A stretch of DNA of 64,000 nucleotides, taken from JBEVOS01 sp964563395 (GTDB lineage Bacteria > Pseudomonadota > Alphaproteobacteria > Caulobacterales > Aquidulcibacteraceae). Location of the stretch: the NCBI GenBank assembly GCA_964563395.1, contig CAZLWK010000006.1:62001-126000 (forward strand), written 5' to 3'. Under the pieces are notes generated by a model. It searched no databases and was not told where the DNA came from. It worked only from the letters and a program-made list of their open reading frames with translations. Position numbers and translations under genes: made by a program. Shown piece after piece: positions 48,089 to 57,513 of the stretch. Numbering within the stretch: the stretch's first letter is position 1; each line of letters starts with the position of its first letter.

Positions 48089-49258
48089 TCAAGAGAGCAA
48101 AACCGCCGGCGAACAGGCATGCCAGGAGAGCCAAACCGGCTCGTCCCAGGTGAAATCCTCCTGCTGCCAGCGCGAAAGATTGTAGCGGAACACCTTCACG
48201 CGGCGCCCGCCCTTGGCCTCGACCTCATAGACGGTCTCGCTGCCGAGATAGGTGATGTCGCGGATGACGCCCGCGACGACGTTCGCGCCGGCGGGCGCAT
48301 CCTCCATGGTCGGCGCGGGCGCGTCGGCGGCCCGCTTACGCATTTCGATCTTTTCCGGGCGGATCGCCACCCACACCGCGCCGCCCTGCGCGCCGGTGAC
48401 GCCATGGTCGAGATAGACCGGCGCCTCCAATTCGCCGGTGCGCACGACAGCATGGTCGGGCTCATCCACCTCCAACACGCCTTCGAACAGATTCACTTGG
48501 CCGATGAAGTCGGCCACGAAACGCGAATTGGGATACTCGTAGAGATCGCCCGGCGTCGCCACCTGTTGCAGGATGCCGCGATTCATCACCGCGCAGCGCG
48601 TAGCCATCGCCAGCGCCTCATCCTGATCGTGCGTGACCATGATGAAGGTAATGCCCACCTTCTCCTGCAGATGCGCGAGTTCGGAGCGCATCTGCTCGCG
48701 CAATTTCGCGTCCAGCGCCGAAAGCGGCTCGTCCAGCAAGAGCACGCGCGGACGCTTCACCAGCGCGCGCGCCAGCGCCACGCGCTGACGCTGGCCGCCG
48801 GACAATTGATCGGGCCTGCGACCGCCAAGCCCTTCCAGGCGCACCAATTCAAGCGCGGCCTCCGCGCGCGAGATGCGCTCCGCCGGGGCCACGCCATCCA
48901 TCTTCAATCCATAGGCGACATTGTCGATGACGCTCATGTGCGGGAACACCGCATAGGACTGGAACACCATGTTCACCGGGCGCTTGTTCGGCGGGGCGTT
49001 GGCGATGTCCTTGCCGTCGATCAGAATGCGCCCTTCCGAGACGGTCTCGAAGCCCGCCAACATCCGCAGCAGCGTGGTCTTGCCGCACCCGGATGGACCC
49101 AGCAGCGCGAAGAACTCACCCTCCTCGATTTGCAGGGTGACATTGTCGACCGCGATCACCTTGCCGAAACGCTTGGTGACGTTCTCGAAGCTGATAATGG
49201 GCGCGGTTTTCACGGGCGCCGCGGGCGCGGCGGCAAGATCAGGCGTGGGCGCATTCAT
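48089..49258 (-). CDS. potG: Polyamine ABC transporter ATPase (PotG/PotA-like)
   Basis: A 389-residue ATPase for polyamine import. Walker A is GPSGCGKTTLLRMLAG, the signature LSGGQRQRVALARAL, Walker B VLLLDEPLSALD and the switch histidine is in MVTHDQDEAL. A TOBE domain fills the last 110 residues. Its ATG overlaps the PotI-like permease stop (ATGA at 49255-49258), and SpuC follows 68 bp downstream. The four transport genes give a complete importer. Confidence 0.92.
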   Translation of the reverse strand: MNAPTPDLAAAPAAPVKTAPIISFENVTKRFGKVIAVDNVTLQIEEGEFFALLGPSGCGKTTLLRMLAGFETVSEGRILIDGKDIANAPPNKRPVNMVFQSYAVFPHMSVIDNVAYGLKMDGVAPAERISRAEAALELVRLEGLGGRRPDQLSGGQRQRVALARALVKRPRVLLLDEPLSALDAKLREQMRSELAHLQEKVGITFIMVTHDQDEALAMATRCAVMNRGILQQVATPGDLYEYPNSRFVADFIGQVNLFEGVLEVDEPDHAVVRTGELEAPVYLDHGVTGAQGGAVWVAIRPEKIEMRKRAADAPAPTMEDAPAGANVVAGVIRDITYLGSETVYEVEAKGGRRVKVFRYNLSRWQQEDFTWDEPVWLSWHACSPAVLLS

Positions 49259-50109
49259 CGGCGCAGCTCCGCGGCGCTGGGGTTCTGCAGGCGCAGCCCC
49301 ACAGCGGTCAAGAGAATGGTGAGAACGATCAAGATCGTGGAGGCGGCGTTCACCTCGGGCGTCACCGAGAAGCGCAGCATCGAATAGACCTTGACCGGAA
49401 ACGTGACGGTGTCTGGACCGGACGTGAAAAACGTGATGACGAAATCATCGAGGCTCAGCGTGAAGGCCAGCAAAGCGCCCGCCACGAGGGCGGGCTGCAT
49501 ATGCGGAATGAGCACATCCACGAAGGTGCGCCATTCGCTTGCGCCCAGATCTTTCGCCGCCTCCTCCAGCTCGCGGTTGAAGGACGTCAGCCGCGCGCGC
49601 ACGACCGTGGCGACGAACGGAAACGCGAAGGAGATGTGCGCGATGATGATGGAGCCGAGATTGAGCGGCCAGGGCAGGCCCGCCGGCCACGGCATCACCT
49701 TGGCGAAGAAGACGAGCATGGCCACGCCCATGCAGATTTCAGGCACCACGATGGGCAGCGCCACCGCGCCTTCAAGCGCCGGCTTCCCCGGAAAGCGAAA
49801 CCGCCACAAGAGCACCGCGGCCAGCGTGCCCAGGATGACGCTCGCGACGGTGCAGGCGAATGCGATCGTCAGCGAATTGACGAAGGCCTCGATCAGCGAC
49901 TCGTTCTGCAGCGCCTTGGCGTAATATTTGAGCGTGAACCCTTCCCAGACGATGTTGCGGCGGCTGTCATTGAAGCTGAACGCCATCAGCGTGATCAGGG
50001 GCAGATAAAGAAAGCCGAGCGTCACGATCACCCAGGCGCGCAGCGGCCAGCGGCGCAGATATTCCAAGGGGCCGGGCGCCTCGGCCTTGATGCGGGCGGG
50101 CTCGCTCAT
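49255..50109 (-). CDS. potI: Polyamine ABC transporter permease (PotI-like)
   Basis: A 284-residue permease with about six membrane helices, starting WVIVTLGFLYLPLITLMAFS. The EAA loop that docks the ATPase is EAAKDLGASEWRTFVDVLIP. ATG 50109 overlaps the stop of the PotH-like gene (ATGA); the upstream frame to 50211 is a shadow. Conserved segments PIVVPEICMGVAML and LSLDDFVITFF are typical of PotC/PotI. Confidence 0.92.
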   Translation of the reverse strand: MSEPARIKAEAPGPLEYLRRWPLRAWVIVTLGFLYLPLITLMAFSFNDSRRNIVWEGFTLKYYAKALQNESLIEAFVNSLTIAFACTVASVILGTLAAVLLWRFRFPGKPALEGAVALPIVVPEICMGVAMLVFFAKVMPWPAGLPWPLNLGSIIIAHISFAFPFVATVVRARLTSFNRELEEAAKDLGASEWRTFVDVLIPHMQPALVAGALLAFTLSLDDFVITFFTSGPDTVTFPVKVYSMLRFSVTPEVNAASTILIVLTILLTAVGLRLQNPSAAELRR

Positions 50110-51014
50110 CGCGCCGCGCCCGGCGCGCGCCGCGCCGCGAAAGCCTGCAACGCGATGGCGATGAAGGTCAGATACATCAAGAGGAAGGACAGCGCCGCGC
50201 CGAAGGGCCAATCATTGGCGCGCTTGAATTGGCGCTCGATCACGTTGGCGATCATTTGCGAATCCGGGCCGCCCAGAAGGTCCGGAGTCAAATAGGCGCC
50301 GAGGGCGGGAATGAAGGTGATGACGATTCCCGAAACGATCCCGGGCGCGGCGAGCGGCACGGCGATCATCAGAAGCGTGCGCACATGGCCGGCGCCGAGA
50401 TCGAGGCTCGCCTCCAGGAGCGAACGATCCATCCGATCGAGCGCCGCATAGAGGGGCAGCACCATGAACGGCAAGTGCACGTAGACGAGGCCGAACACGA
50501 CCGCGAAATTATTGTAGAGCAGCGGCAGCGGCGTGAACGGATCGAGCGGCGCGAAGCCAAATAGATTGATCAGCCCGCTTGCCGCGTTCCAAAACCATTC
50601 GAGCGTGAAATTGGCGTAGCCCTCGGTGCGCAGCACCGCGATCAACGCATAGGTGCGAATGAGCAGATTGGTCCAGAACGGAAGCATGATCGCCAGCAGC
50701 AACCACGCTTTCGTTTGCGGTCCGGCGAAGGTGATGGCGAGCGCGATGGGGAAGCCGATGATGAGGCACAAAAGCGTCGCCGCGCCCGCCACCACCACCG
50801 ACTTCAGAAAGATCTCCAGATAGAGCGGCTCGAGCGCGCGCGCATAATTGGCGAACGTGCCGGTGAGCGAAATCTCGGTGAGCCCGACATTCTGCCCGAA
50901 CGAGTAGGCCCACACGATCGCCAGGGGCGCGAGGAAGAAGAGCGCGAGCCAGAGCACGGGCGGGGCGAACACCGCTGCGAAGGCCAGTTTCGCCCGTGAC
51001 CAGCTCTGCTCCAT
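50106..51014 (-). CDS. potH: Polyamine ABC transporter permease (PotH-like)
   Basis: A 302-residue permease with six predicted helices, the first at about 12-35 (FAAVFAPPVLWLALFFLAPL). The EAA loop is EASLDLGAGHVRTLLMIAVP, and ALGAYLTPDLLGG is characteristic of PotB/PotH. It pairs with the PotI-like permease, overlapping it by 4 nt, and lies 22 bp downstream of the binding-protein gene. Confidence 0.92.
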   Translation of the reverse strand: MEQSWSRAKLAFAAVFAPPVLWLALFFLAPLAIVWAYSFGQNVGLTEISLTGTFANYARALEPLYLEIFLKSVVVAGAATLLCLIIGFPIALAITFAGPQTKAWLLLAIMLPFWTNLLIRTYALIAVLRTEGYANFTLEWFWNAASGLINLFGFAPLDPFTPLPLLYNNFAVVFGLVYVHLPFMVLPLYAALDRMDRSLLEASLDLGAGHVRTLLMIAVPLAAPGIVSGIVITFIPALGAYLTPDLLGGPDSQMIANVIERQFKRANDWPFGAALSFLLMYLTFIAIALQAFAARRAPGAAR

Positions 51015-51036
51015 CCTCTCGTACGATCCGCTTCGA

Positions 51037-52131
51037 TCAGGCCGCGCGAATGCGCGTCATGATGGTCTCGTAGAGCTGCGCCCGCTCGGCGCCCTCGAAA
51101 GCCCCATATTCGCAGCGGGCGATCACGTCCGCCGGCGGATAGATGACTGGATTGGTCTTATACTCCTCCGGCATGAGATCGCGGGCCGCGCCATTCGGCG
51201 TGGGATAGAGGATGGTCTCCGTGATCTTTTTGCCGGCTTCCGCGTCGAGCAGATAATTGATGAAGGCGTGCGCGTCTTCCACATTGGGCGCGCCCGTGGG
51301 GATGCACAGGCAATCCGAAATCAGCAGGCTGCCTTCCTTCGGCACGACGAAATCGATGTCCGGATCTTCCTGGCGCACCTGGGCGATGTCGCCATTGTAT
51401 TCCAAAACCAGATCCACCTCGCCGGACAGGAGGAGATCCTGGCCGTTGTCCTCGTGGAAGGTTTTGATGTGCGGCTTCTGGCGGATCATGATCTGCTCCA
51501 CCTCGGCCAGCATTTCCGGCGAGATGCCGTTGACGGAGCTTCCCTTGTATTTCGCGCACAGGCGCACGATGTCCGCCGCTTCGGACAGAAGCGCGATGCG
51601 ACCGGCGTATTTGTTGGAATCGAACAGCCATTGCCAGCTGTCCGGCACGCCCTCCACCTTTGACTTGCGATAGCCGATGCCGAGCACCAGCCACGTATAG
51701 GGCACGGAATAGAGCCGGCCCGGATCGAACGCCGCGTCCTGGAATTCGGGCAGCAGATTGCTGAAATTCGGGATCTTGGCGCGATCGATCTGCTGGATCA
51801 TCTCCGCCTCGATCATGCGCGTGACGATGTCGTTCGACGGCACGATCACATCATAGCCGGGATTGCCGGCGCGCAGCTTGGCGAACAATTCGTCATTGGT
51901 GGCGAACAGGCTCATGTTCACCGTGACGCCGGAGGCGGTCTTGAAATCGTCGAGCGTGGTCTCGCCGATATAGGTGTCCCAATTGTAGAAATTGATGCTG
52001 CGCGCGCCGCCGCCCCCGCCGGCGTTGCAGCCCGCGAGGCCGCCGAACGAGACGCCCACCGCCGCGGCGCCGAGGGATTGAAGCAGCGACCGGCGCGACG
52101 GCCCGGCGCTCAGCAATTGGTCAAGACGCAT
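51037..52131 (-). CDS. potF: Putrescine/polyamine-binding lipoprotein (PotF-like)
   Basis: A 364-residue periplasmic binding protein. The N-terminus has both a twin-arginine-like SRRSLLQSLG and a lipobox GGLAGC, so it is likely a Tat-exported lipoprotein. The family start INFYNWDTYIGETTLDDF and internal YNGDIAQVRQEDPDIDFVVP match PotD/PotF. It captures polyamine for the permeases encoded directly downstream. The aspartates and tryptophans expected in the site are present, but ligand preference cannot be decided. Confidence 0.9.
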   Translation of the reverse strand: MRLDQLLSAGPSRRSLLQSLGAAAVGVSFGGLAGCNAGGGGGARSINFYNWDTYIGETTLDDFKTASGVTVNMSLFATNDELFAKLRAGNPGYDVIVPSNDIVTRMIEAEMIQQIDRAKIPNFSNLLPEFQDAAFDPGRLYSVPYTWLVLGIGYRKSKVEGVPDSWQWLFDSNKYAGRIALLSEAADIVRLCAKYKGSSVNGISPEMLAEVEQIMIRQKPHIKTFHEDNGQDLLLSGEVDLVLEYNGDIAQVRQEDPDIDFVVPKEGSLLISDCLCIPTGAPNVEDAHAFINYLLDAEAGKKITETILYPTPNGAARDLMPEEYKTNPVIYPPADVIARCEYGAFEGAERAQLYETIMTRIRAA

Positions 52132-52231
52132 CCTTGGGACCCCCCTTTGAAATCAAACCTGTTCAATCCCGCTCTATAGGGCGGGTTCTCCCGCCGCCGG
52201 TACCGCCCGACGGCCGAAGCGCCTAATCTGC

Positions 52232-53617
52232 CTAAGAACTGCGCAAATACCAGTCATAGTCCGCCTCGGTGATCACATTGTAGAAGCGATCCTGCTCGGT
52301 GCGCTTCACCTCGGCGAACTTCTCCACGAACCGCGCGCCCAGATAATCACGCAGCACCGCCGAGCCGGCGAAGCGATCGACGGCGGCGAACCAATTGGTC
52401 GGAGGCTTCTCCGCGCCCCCTTCCTCAGCCACGGCGTAGCCATTGCCGACGACGGGCGGGCCCGGATCGATCTTGCGCGTGAGGCCGTGATGCACGGCGC
52501 TGAGGAGCGCGGCGAGCGCCAAATAGGGATTGGCGTCCGCGCCGGCGACGCGATGCTCGATATGGCGCCCCTCTGGCGGCCCCGCCGGCACGCGGAACGC
52601 CACGGTGCGGTTGTTCACCCCCCAGGTGGACGCGACGGGCGCATAGGAATTGGCGCGAAACCGGCGATACGAATTCGCATTCGGCGCGAGAATGGCCATC
52701 GAATCCGCCAAGAGCGCCTTCATCCCGCCGATCGCGTGGCGCAGCGCGGGCGTTCCCTCCGGCGCTTCGGAGGCCATGATATTGCGCCCCGCCGCATCAT
52801 TGACGCTGACATGCATGTGAAAGCCGGAGCCCGCGCGATCGATAAAGGGCTTGGCCATGAACGTGGCCTCAAGGCCGTGGCGCAGCGCGACGCCCTTGGC
52901 GGCGCGCTTATAGATCACGGCGTCGTCCCCAGCGCGCAGCGCGTCGGCGTGATGCTTGAGCGTCAGCTCCACCTGGCCGGGCGCGTATTCGCTGATCGCG
53001 CCCTCGAGCGGCAGGCCCATCGCGTCGCACGTGGCCCAGAGCTCACGCAGGAAGCCGGACGCCTCCTCCACCTCGCGCAGGCCATAGACTTCGTGATGCT
53101 GCGCGGTCTCGCCGGTGAGCGGCGAGCGCGGCAGGCGCACGCCGCCGCCGCGCGGGCGGCGCGCGTCGAGGAGAAAATATTCCAGTTCGCACGCCACGAC
53201 GGGCGTGAAGCCGTCCGCCTTGAATCGCTCGATCACACGCGCGAGCACGTGGCGCGGATCGAGATCGTTCGGCGCGCCGTCGAGCTCGTACATGGAGACC
53301 GGAACCTGCGCCACGTCGGCGCCCAGCCAGGGCGCGGGCGTGAGCCGGCCGGCGATGGGCTTGGCCAGCCTGTCGGCGTCGCCATCCTCCCAGACGAGCC
53401 CCGTATCCTCGCAATCCTGGCCCTTGATATCGAGCACCAGGATCGAGCCGGGCAGAAACCGCCCATAGGAATAGACGGCCTCGATCTCGTGGCGGCGCAG
53501 GCGCTTGCCGCGGCCCACGCCCGACATGCCGGTGAACACGATTTCGAAGAATTGGATCTCGGGATGCGCGTCGAGAAACGCCTTGGCCTCCGCCGGGCTG
53601 GCGATGGATGCACTCAT
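52232..53617 (-). CDS. puuA: Gamma-glutamylputrescine synthetase-type glutamine synthetase
   Basis: A 461-residue glutamine-synthetase-fold ligase. ATP/metal motifs include ACELEYFLL, EYAPGQVELTL, GSGFHMHVS and RFRANSYAPV. In this context it likely joins glutamate to putrescine, the first step of the Puu pathway, rather than making glutamine. It overlaps the upstream aminotransferase by ATGA at 53614-53617 and is followed by the PotF-like gene. Other enzymes of the gamma-glutamyl route (oxidase, hydrolase) are not in this run, so the pathway here may be a hybrid. Confidence 0.85.
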   Translation of the reverse strand: MSASIASPAEAKAFLDAHPEIQFFEIVFTGMSGVGRGKRLRRHEIEAVYSYGRFLPGSILVLDIKGQDCEDTGLVWEDGDADRLAKPIAGRLTPAPWLGADVAQVPVSMYELDGAPNDLDPRHVLARVIERFKADGFTPVVACELEYFLLDARRPRGGGVRLPRSPLTGETAQHHEVYGLREVEEASGFLRELWATCDAMGLPLEGAISEYAPGQVELTLKHHADALRAGDDAVIYKRAAKGVALRHGLEATFMAKPFIDRAGSGFHMHVSVNDAAGRNIMASEAPEGTPALRHAIGGMKALLADSMAILAPNANSYRRFRANSYAPVASTWGVNNRTVAFRVPAGPPEGRHIEHRVAGADANPYLALAALLSAVHHGLTRKIDPGPPVVGNGYAVAEEGGAEKPPTNWFAAVDRFAGSAVLRDYLGARFVEKFAEVKRTEQDRFYNVITEADYDWYLRSS

Positions 53618-54966
53618 TCTTGAACGACGCCTTCCCCTAGAAACGCATCGACCGCCTCGACCAGGCGATCGATCTGCTCGGCCGTGGTGGCCGGCGAAAC
53701 CAGCATCATAGTGTGAAACGGCGCCAGGAGAATCCCCCTATTGATCAGGTAGAGGTGCAGCGCCTCGTTCAGCGCCTCCTGCGCCAGCGCGGCCCGCATG
53801 GCCGCCGCATCGCGCGGCGGATGCGGGGCGAACACGATCTCCGCGCGCGCACCCACATGGACGACGCACCAGGGCGCGCCGCGCGCGGCGATCACGCGCT
53901 GCAGCCCCTCCACGAGCCGCGCCGCCCCCGCCAGCATCGCCGCATAGTTTTCCGGCTGGATCAGATGATCGAGGCTCGCCTCGATCGCCGCCATCGCCAG
54001 CGCCGAGCCGGCCAAGGTCGTGCCGATGCCGGAGCGGCCCGCGCCGCGCTTGTGCGCGCGGATGCGCGCGCCCAGCTCGGCGGTCACGCCCCACACGGCG
54101 GCGGGAAAGCCGCCGGCGATCGCCTTGCCGATGACGAGCATGTCGGGCGCGAGGCCGTGCGCGCCGCAATAGCCGGACGGGCTGGTGGACAGCGTATGCG
54201 TCTCGTCGAGAATGAGCAGCGTTCCGTGCGCCCGCGTAAGCGCGCGCAGCGCATCGTGGAATCCAGGATCGGGCGCGATGATTCCGCAATTCGTCATCGC
54301 CGGCTCAGCCAGCACGGCCGCGACATCGCCCGCCGCGAGCGCGGCGCGCAGCGCCTCGACATCGTTGAACGGAACAACGCGGGTCGTTTGCGTCACATCG
54401 TGCACTTGGCCGACGAGACCTGGGTCCGGCGTCACGCGCCCATCCGCGTCCAGCACGGCGAAGCAATCCTCCACCATGCCGTGATAGCAGCCGTCGAAGA
54501 TCAGGACGCGCGTGCGCCCCGTGATCGCGCGCGCCCAACGCAGCGCGGCGCGATTGCAATCGCTCGCGGACAACGCCGCCTGCCAGAGCGGGAGGCCGAA
54601 ACGCGCGGCGAGCTTTGCGCCCACGCGCTCGGCCTGCGCATTGGGCAGCATGAAGGTCGCGCCCTCGCGCATCTGCCGCGCGACCGCATCGGCGATCTCC
54701 GCGCGCGCATGGCCGAACATGCCGGGCGTGTCGCCCAGGCAGAAATCGTCGTACGCGAGCCCGTCGGCGCAGGTTAGCACGGCGCCCGCGCCGCGCGCCG
54801 CCGCGAGCGCGGCCGCCCAATCCTGCATCCAATGATTGGGCGCGCCTTGCAGCCAATGCGCGCCGAGCTGGCCGGCCAAGGCAAGCGAGCTCGGATGCGT
54901 GCGCGCGAACGCGTCGCGCTCGCGCTCAAGAAGGTCCCGCAATCGCCTATTCTGCGCCGCCGCCAT
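53614..54966 (-). CDS. Class III aminotransferase (glutamate-1-semialdehyde mutase-like)
   Basis: A 450-residue PLP enzyme resembling HemL-like aminotransferases. Features are FDGCYHGMVEDCF, the aspartate of LLILDETHTLS and the lysine of MLVIGKAIAGGFP. The usual GTEA near the phosphate site appears here as LSASDCNRAALRWARA, an altered segment. ATG 54966 is chosen; the longer frame adds an arginine-rich shadow. It heads the polyamine operon and is coupled to the PuuA-like gene, so an amino-group transfer in polyamine catabolism is likelier than heme synthesis. Confidence 0.8.
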   Translation of the reverse strand: MAAAQNRRLRDLLERERDAFARTHPSSLALAGQLGAHWLQGAPNHWMQDWAAALAAARGAGAVLTCADGLAYDDFCLGDTPGMFGHARAEIADAVARQMREGATFMLPNAQAERVGAKLAARFGLPLWQAALSASDCNRAALRWARAITGRTRVLIFDGCYHGMVEDCFAVLDADGRVTPDPGLVGQVHDVTQTTRVVPFNDVEALRAALAAGDVAAVLAEPAMTNCGIIAPDPGFHDALRALTRAHGTLLILDETHTLSTSPSGYCGAHGLAPDMLVIGKAIAGGFPAAVWGVTAELGARIRAHKRGAGRSGIGTTLAGSALAMAAIEASLDHLIQPENYAAMLAGAARLVEGLQRVIAARGAPWCVVHVGARAEIVFAPHPPRDAAAMRAALAQEALNEALHLYLINRGILLAPFHTMMLVSPATTAEQIDRLVEAVDAFLGEGVVQE

Positions 54967-55112
54967 GGCCGCGGAAGCTGGCCGGAAATTGCTCGGGCGC
55001 CAAGCCCACGCCCCGACATCCTTCCTCCGAAACCGGTTGCTCGCGCGGACATGAGAGGCGATGGTGCGGCGCGGCGAGCATGGGGGCGTAAAGCCGGTCG
55101 TATGGCCGGGCG

Positions 55113-55853
55113 ATGAAGGTTCGAGCAATGATCAAGGATATGGCGAAGCGCTTGGGCATGTATGAGGTGCTGCGCGACGCCAAGCGGCGCACTTTGAACG
55201 CGTTCTCCGCGCACGGCCTATCCCAATGGACGGAATTGGTTCCGCGCGAAGAATACGCCGCCTGCGTGATGAGGGGCGTCGAGCGCCTAAAGTCCCGCAA
55301 TCACGACTTCGGTGATTATTTGGAATTCGGCGTCAGCCGCGGCACCTCGATGGCGATGGCGGCTCGTGTGCTCTCGGATGCGGGCCTTGGCGCCGTGCGG
55401 CTTATTGGGTTCGATTCGTTCGAAGGCTTGCCGATCGAGGCGGAGGAACAAGGGTGGAGCAAAGGCGATTTCGCATCGTCGCAGCCGGCGACGACGCGCT
55501 ATCTCAGCGCCAATGGGGTGGACCTTGAGCGCGTTCGGCTGGTGAAGGGCTGGTTTCGCGACACATGCAACGCCTCGACCATCGCGAATCTCCAGCTCAA
55601 GCAAGCGAGCATCGTCATGCTGGATTGCGATATCCATTCGGCCACGAGGGAAGCTCTGGATTTCGCGGGCGATCTGATGGGCCGTGAAACTTACGTGATG
55701 TTCGACGATTGGGGCTGGCGCGAAGCGAAGGGTGAAATCGGCCAACGGGAGGCGTGGGATCAGTTTCTTGCTGAGCGACCCGGCCAATTCCAAGTCGAGC
55801 CCATGCCGGCATATCACGAGCATGCGCGCGTGTTTTTCGTCACGCGCGCATGA
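55113..55853 (+). CDS. TylF/macrocin-O-methyltransferase-like SAM methyltransferase
   Basis: A 246-residue class I methyltransferase. DYLEFGVSRGTSMAMAARVL is the SAM-binding glycine loop, FDSFEGLP the next acidic loop, and DCDIHSATREALDF with FDDWGW matches the metal-binding acidic site of the TylF family. Members methylate sugars of secondary metabolites or surface glycans; the substrate here is unknown. ATG 55113 or 55128 are both possible; AAGG before the latter is the better ribosome site. It is divergent from the polyamine operon and stands alone. Confidence 0.82.
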   Translation: MKVRAMIKDMAKRLGMYEVLRDAKRRTLNAFSAHGLSQWTELVPREEYAACVMRGVERLKSRNHDFGDYLEFGVSRGTSMAMAARVLSDAGLGAVRLIGFDSFEGLPIEAEEQGWSKGDFASSQPATTRYLSANGVDLERVRLVKGWFRDTCNASTIANLQLKQASIVMLDCDIHSATREALDFAGDLMGRETYVMFDDWGWREAKGEIGQREAWDQFLAERPGQFQVEPMPAYHEHARVFFVTRA

Positions 55854-55859
55854 CGCTGC

Positions 55860-56312
55860 CTAAATGATGAAATCCGTCGCTTCCAGGACGGCCACGTTCA
55901 CATTCTCCAGCGTGACCGTCACGCCGTTGGGAAGCTCGAACACGACGTTCGCGCCGTCTTGCCGCGCGGTCGCCAAAACGTCCTGCGCCGTGCCGTAATT
56001 GAAATTCGAGAAATCGAGCCGGTCGGTCTCGTCGGTGTAGTCCTTCACCACATCCCGTCCGCCCTGCAGATTGAAGATGAAGCGGTCGCGGCCGGCGCCG
56101 CCCACCAGGGTGTCGTTCCCGTAATCGCCACGCAGGCGATCATTGCCCTCGCCGCCATCGAGATAATCGTTTCCGCGCCCGCCGCGCAGACGATCATGGC
56201 CGCCCATGCCATAGATGGTGTCGTCGCCGAACCCGGCCCGGAATTCTTCATCCGCGCTCGTGCCGGTCAGAGTATCGGCGCCGAACGTTCCAAAAACGCG
56301 CTTCAGTCCCAT
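55860..56312 (-). CDS. Small RTX calcium-binding secreted protein
   Basis: A 150-residue protein with no signal peptide, built from GGxGxDxLxxG nonapeptides (about residues 9-80, for example GGEGNDRLRGDYGNDTLVGG). A C-terminal beta region ends DFII, as expected for type I secretion. It contains no catalytic domain. It is convergent with the methyltransferase gene, 6 bp apart. It may be a small surface or biofilm protein, or a carrier of calcium-binding repeats related to those in the giant peroxidase. Confidence 0.82.
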   Translation of the reverse strand: MGLKRVFGTFGADTLTGTSADEEFRAGFGDDTIYGMGGHDRLRGGRGNDYLDGGEGNDRLRGDYGNDTLVGGAGRDRFIFNLQGGRDVVKDYTDETDRLDFSNFNYGTAQDVLATARQDGANVVFELPNGVTVTLENVNVAVLEATDFII

Positions 56313-56400
56313 GGGACCCCCTCCACGGGAGCAAGCCGCTCCCGCAGGGATAACGATCCCGTGATCGATTTATTCCACGCATCGCGAAATTTGCGCGCAA

Positions 56401-56477
<77 letters not shown>

Positions 56478-56616
56478 GAGCCGGGGCGGAGGGCCCCTCT
56501 CCAAGGCGCGAAGCTCTAGACGGATAGGCCCGCCGGCGCAATCAAGCGGCCCTGGCAAGCGGCGCTGGCCTCACGGCCCTTGCGCTTCAGGCGGGTTCGG
56601 TCTCCCTACCGCCATC

Positions 56617-57510
56617 ATGGCCCGCCCTCGCGTCGCGTTGCGTCTTGTCGCCCTCGCCTGCCTCGCGCTGATCCTCGCCTGCACGCCGTCCGCGCGCCAG
56701 GACGGCCCCGCGCTTTGGAGGCTGGCCGACGAGGACAGCGAGATCTGGCTGTTCGGCACGGTGCATGTGCTGCCGCCTGACCTCGTCTGGCGCACGCCCG
56801 TCGTCGAATCCGCGTTCGCGGAGGCGGACACCGTCGTCTTCGAGGCCGACGTCGAAAGCGCCGGCGCGCGCTATGTGATCGCCGCGCTCGTGGCGCGCCA
56901 TGGCGGCATGCCGAAAGGCGAATGGCTCAGCGCGCGGCTCGATCCGGAAACGCAGGCGCGCTTCGACCGCGTGGCGCAAAGTCTTGGCTATTCCTCCGCC
57001 CAGTTTCAGGCGATGCGCCCATGGCTGGCGGCGTTGCAGCTTTCGCTCAGATTCACGCAAGCCCAGGGCGGCGACGCCAATGCCGGCGTCGAGGCGGTGC
57101 TCGGCCGCGAGGCCGCGCGCGCGGGTAAGCGTCTCGACTATCTGGAAACGGCCGACGAGCAGATCGGCGCCTTGGCGCGTTTGCCGCCCGCCGACGAGGT
57201 GGCGTTTCTCGCCGCCACGCTGCGCCAGATCGAGGAGGAAGCGCAAAGCGTGCACGAACTGGATCGCGCCTGGGCCAGCGGCGATCTCGACGCCTTGGCG
57301 CGCCTCTCCGACCGCATGATCGGCGAGGCGGGCCCGGTGGTGAAGGAGGCGATCCTCACGCGCCGCAACCGCGCCTGGACGGAACGCATCGCGCGCCTGC
57401 ACGCCGGCGAGGGCCGTTTCTTCATCGCCGTGGGCGCGGCGCATCTCGTCGGCGAGGACAATGTGATCGACATGCTTCGCGCGCGCGGCCTCGAAGTCGA
57501 ACGCCAATAG
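56617..57510 (+). CDS. TraB/GumN-family lipoprotein
   Basis: A 297-residue protein with a lipobox-type signal (LALILAC) and the two GxxH motifs of the TraB/GumN (Tiki-like metalloprotease) fold: FGTVHVLP early and VGAAHLVG near the end. The family includes putative metal-dependent peptidases of unknown substrate. It is probably anchored in the periplasm. It converges on the lipoprotein gene 3 bp downstream. Confidence 0.88.
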   Translation: MARPRVALRLVALACLALILACTPSARQDGPALWRLADEDSEIWLFGTVHVLPPDLVWRTPVVESAFAEADTVVFEADVESAGARYVIAALVARHGGMPKGEWLSARLDPETQARFDRVAQSLGYSSAQFQAMRPWLAALQLSLRFTQAQGGDANAGVEAVLGREAARAGKRLDYLETADEQIGALARLPPADEVAFLAATLRQIEEEAQSVHELDRAWASGDLDALARLSDRMIGEAGPVVKEAILTRRNRAWTERIARLHAGEGRFFIAVGAAHLVGEDNVIDMLRARGLEVERQ

Positions 57511-57513
57511 CGC

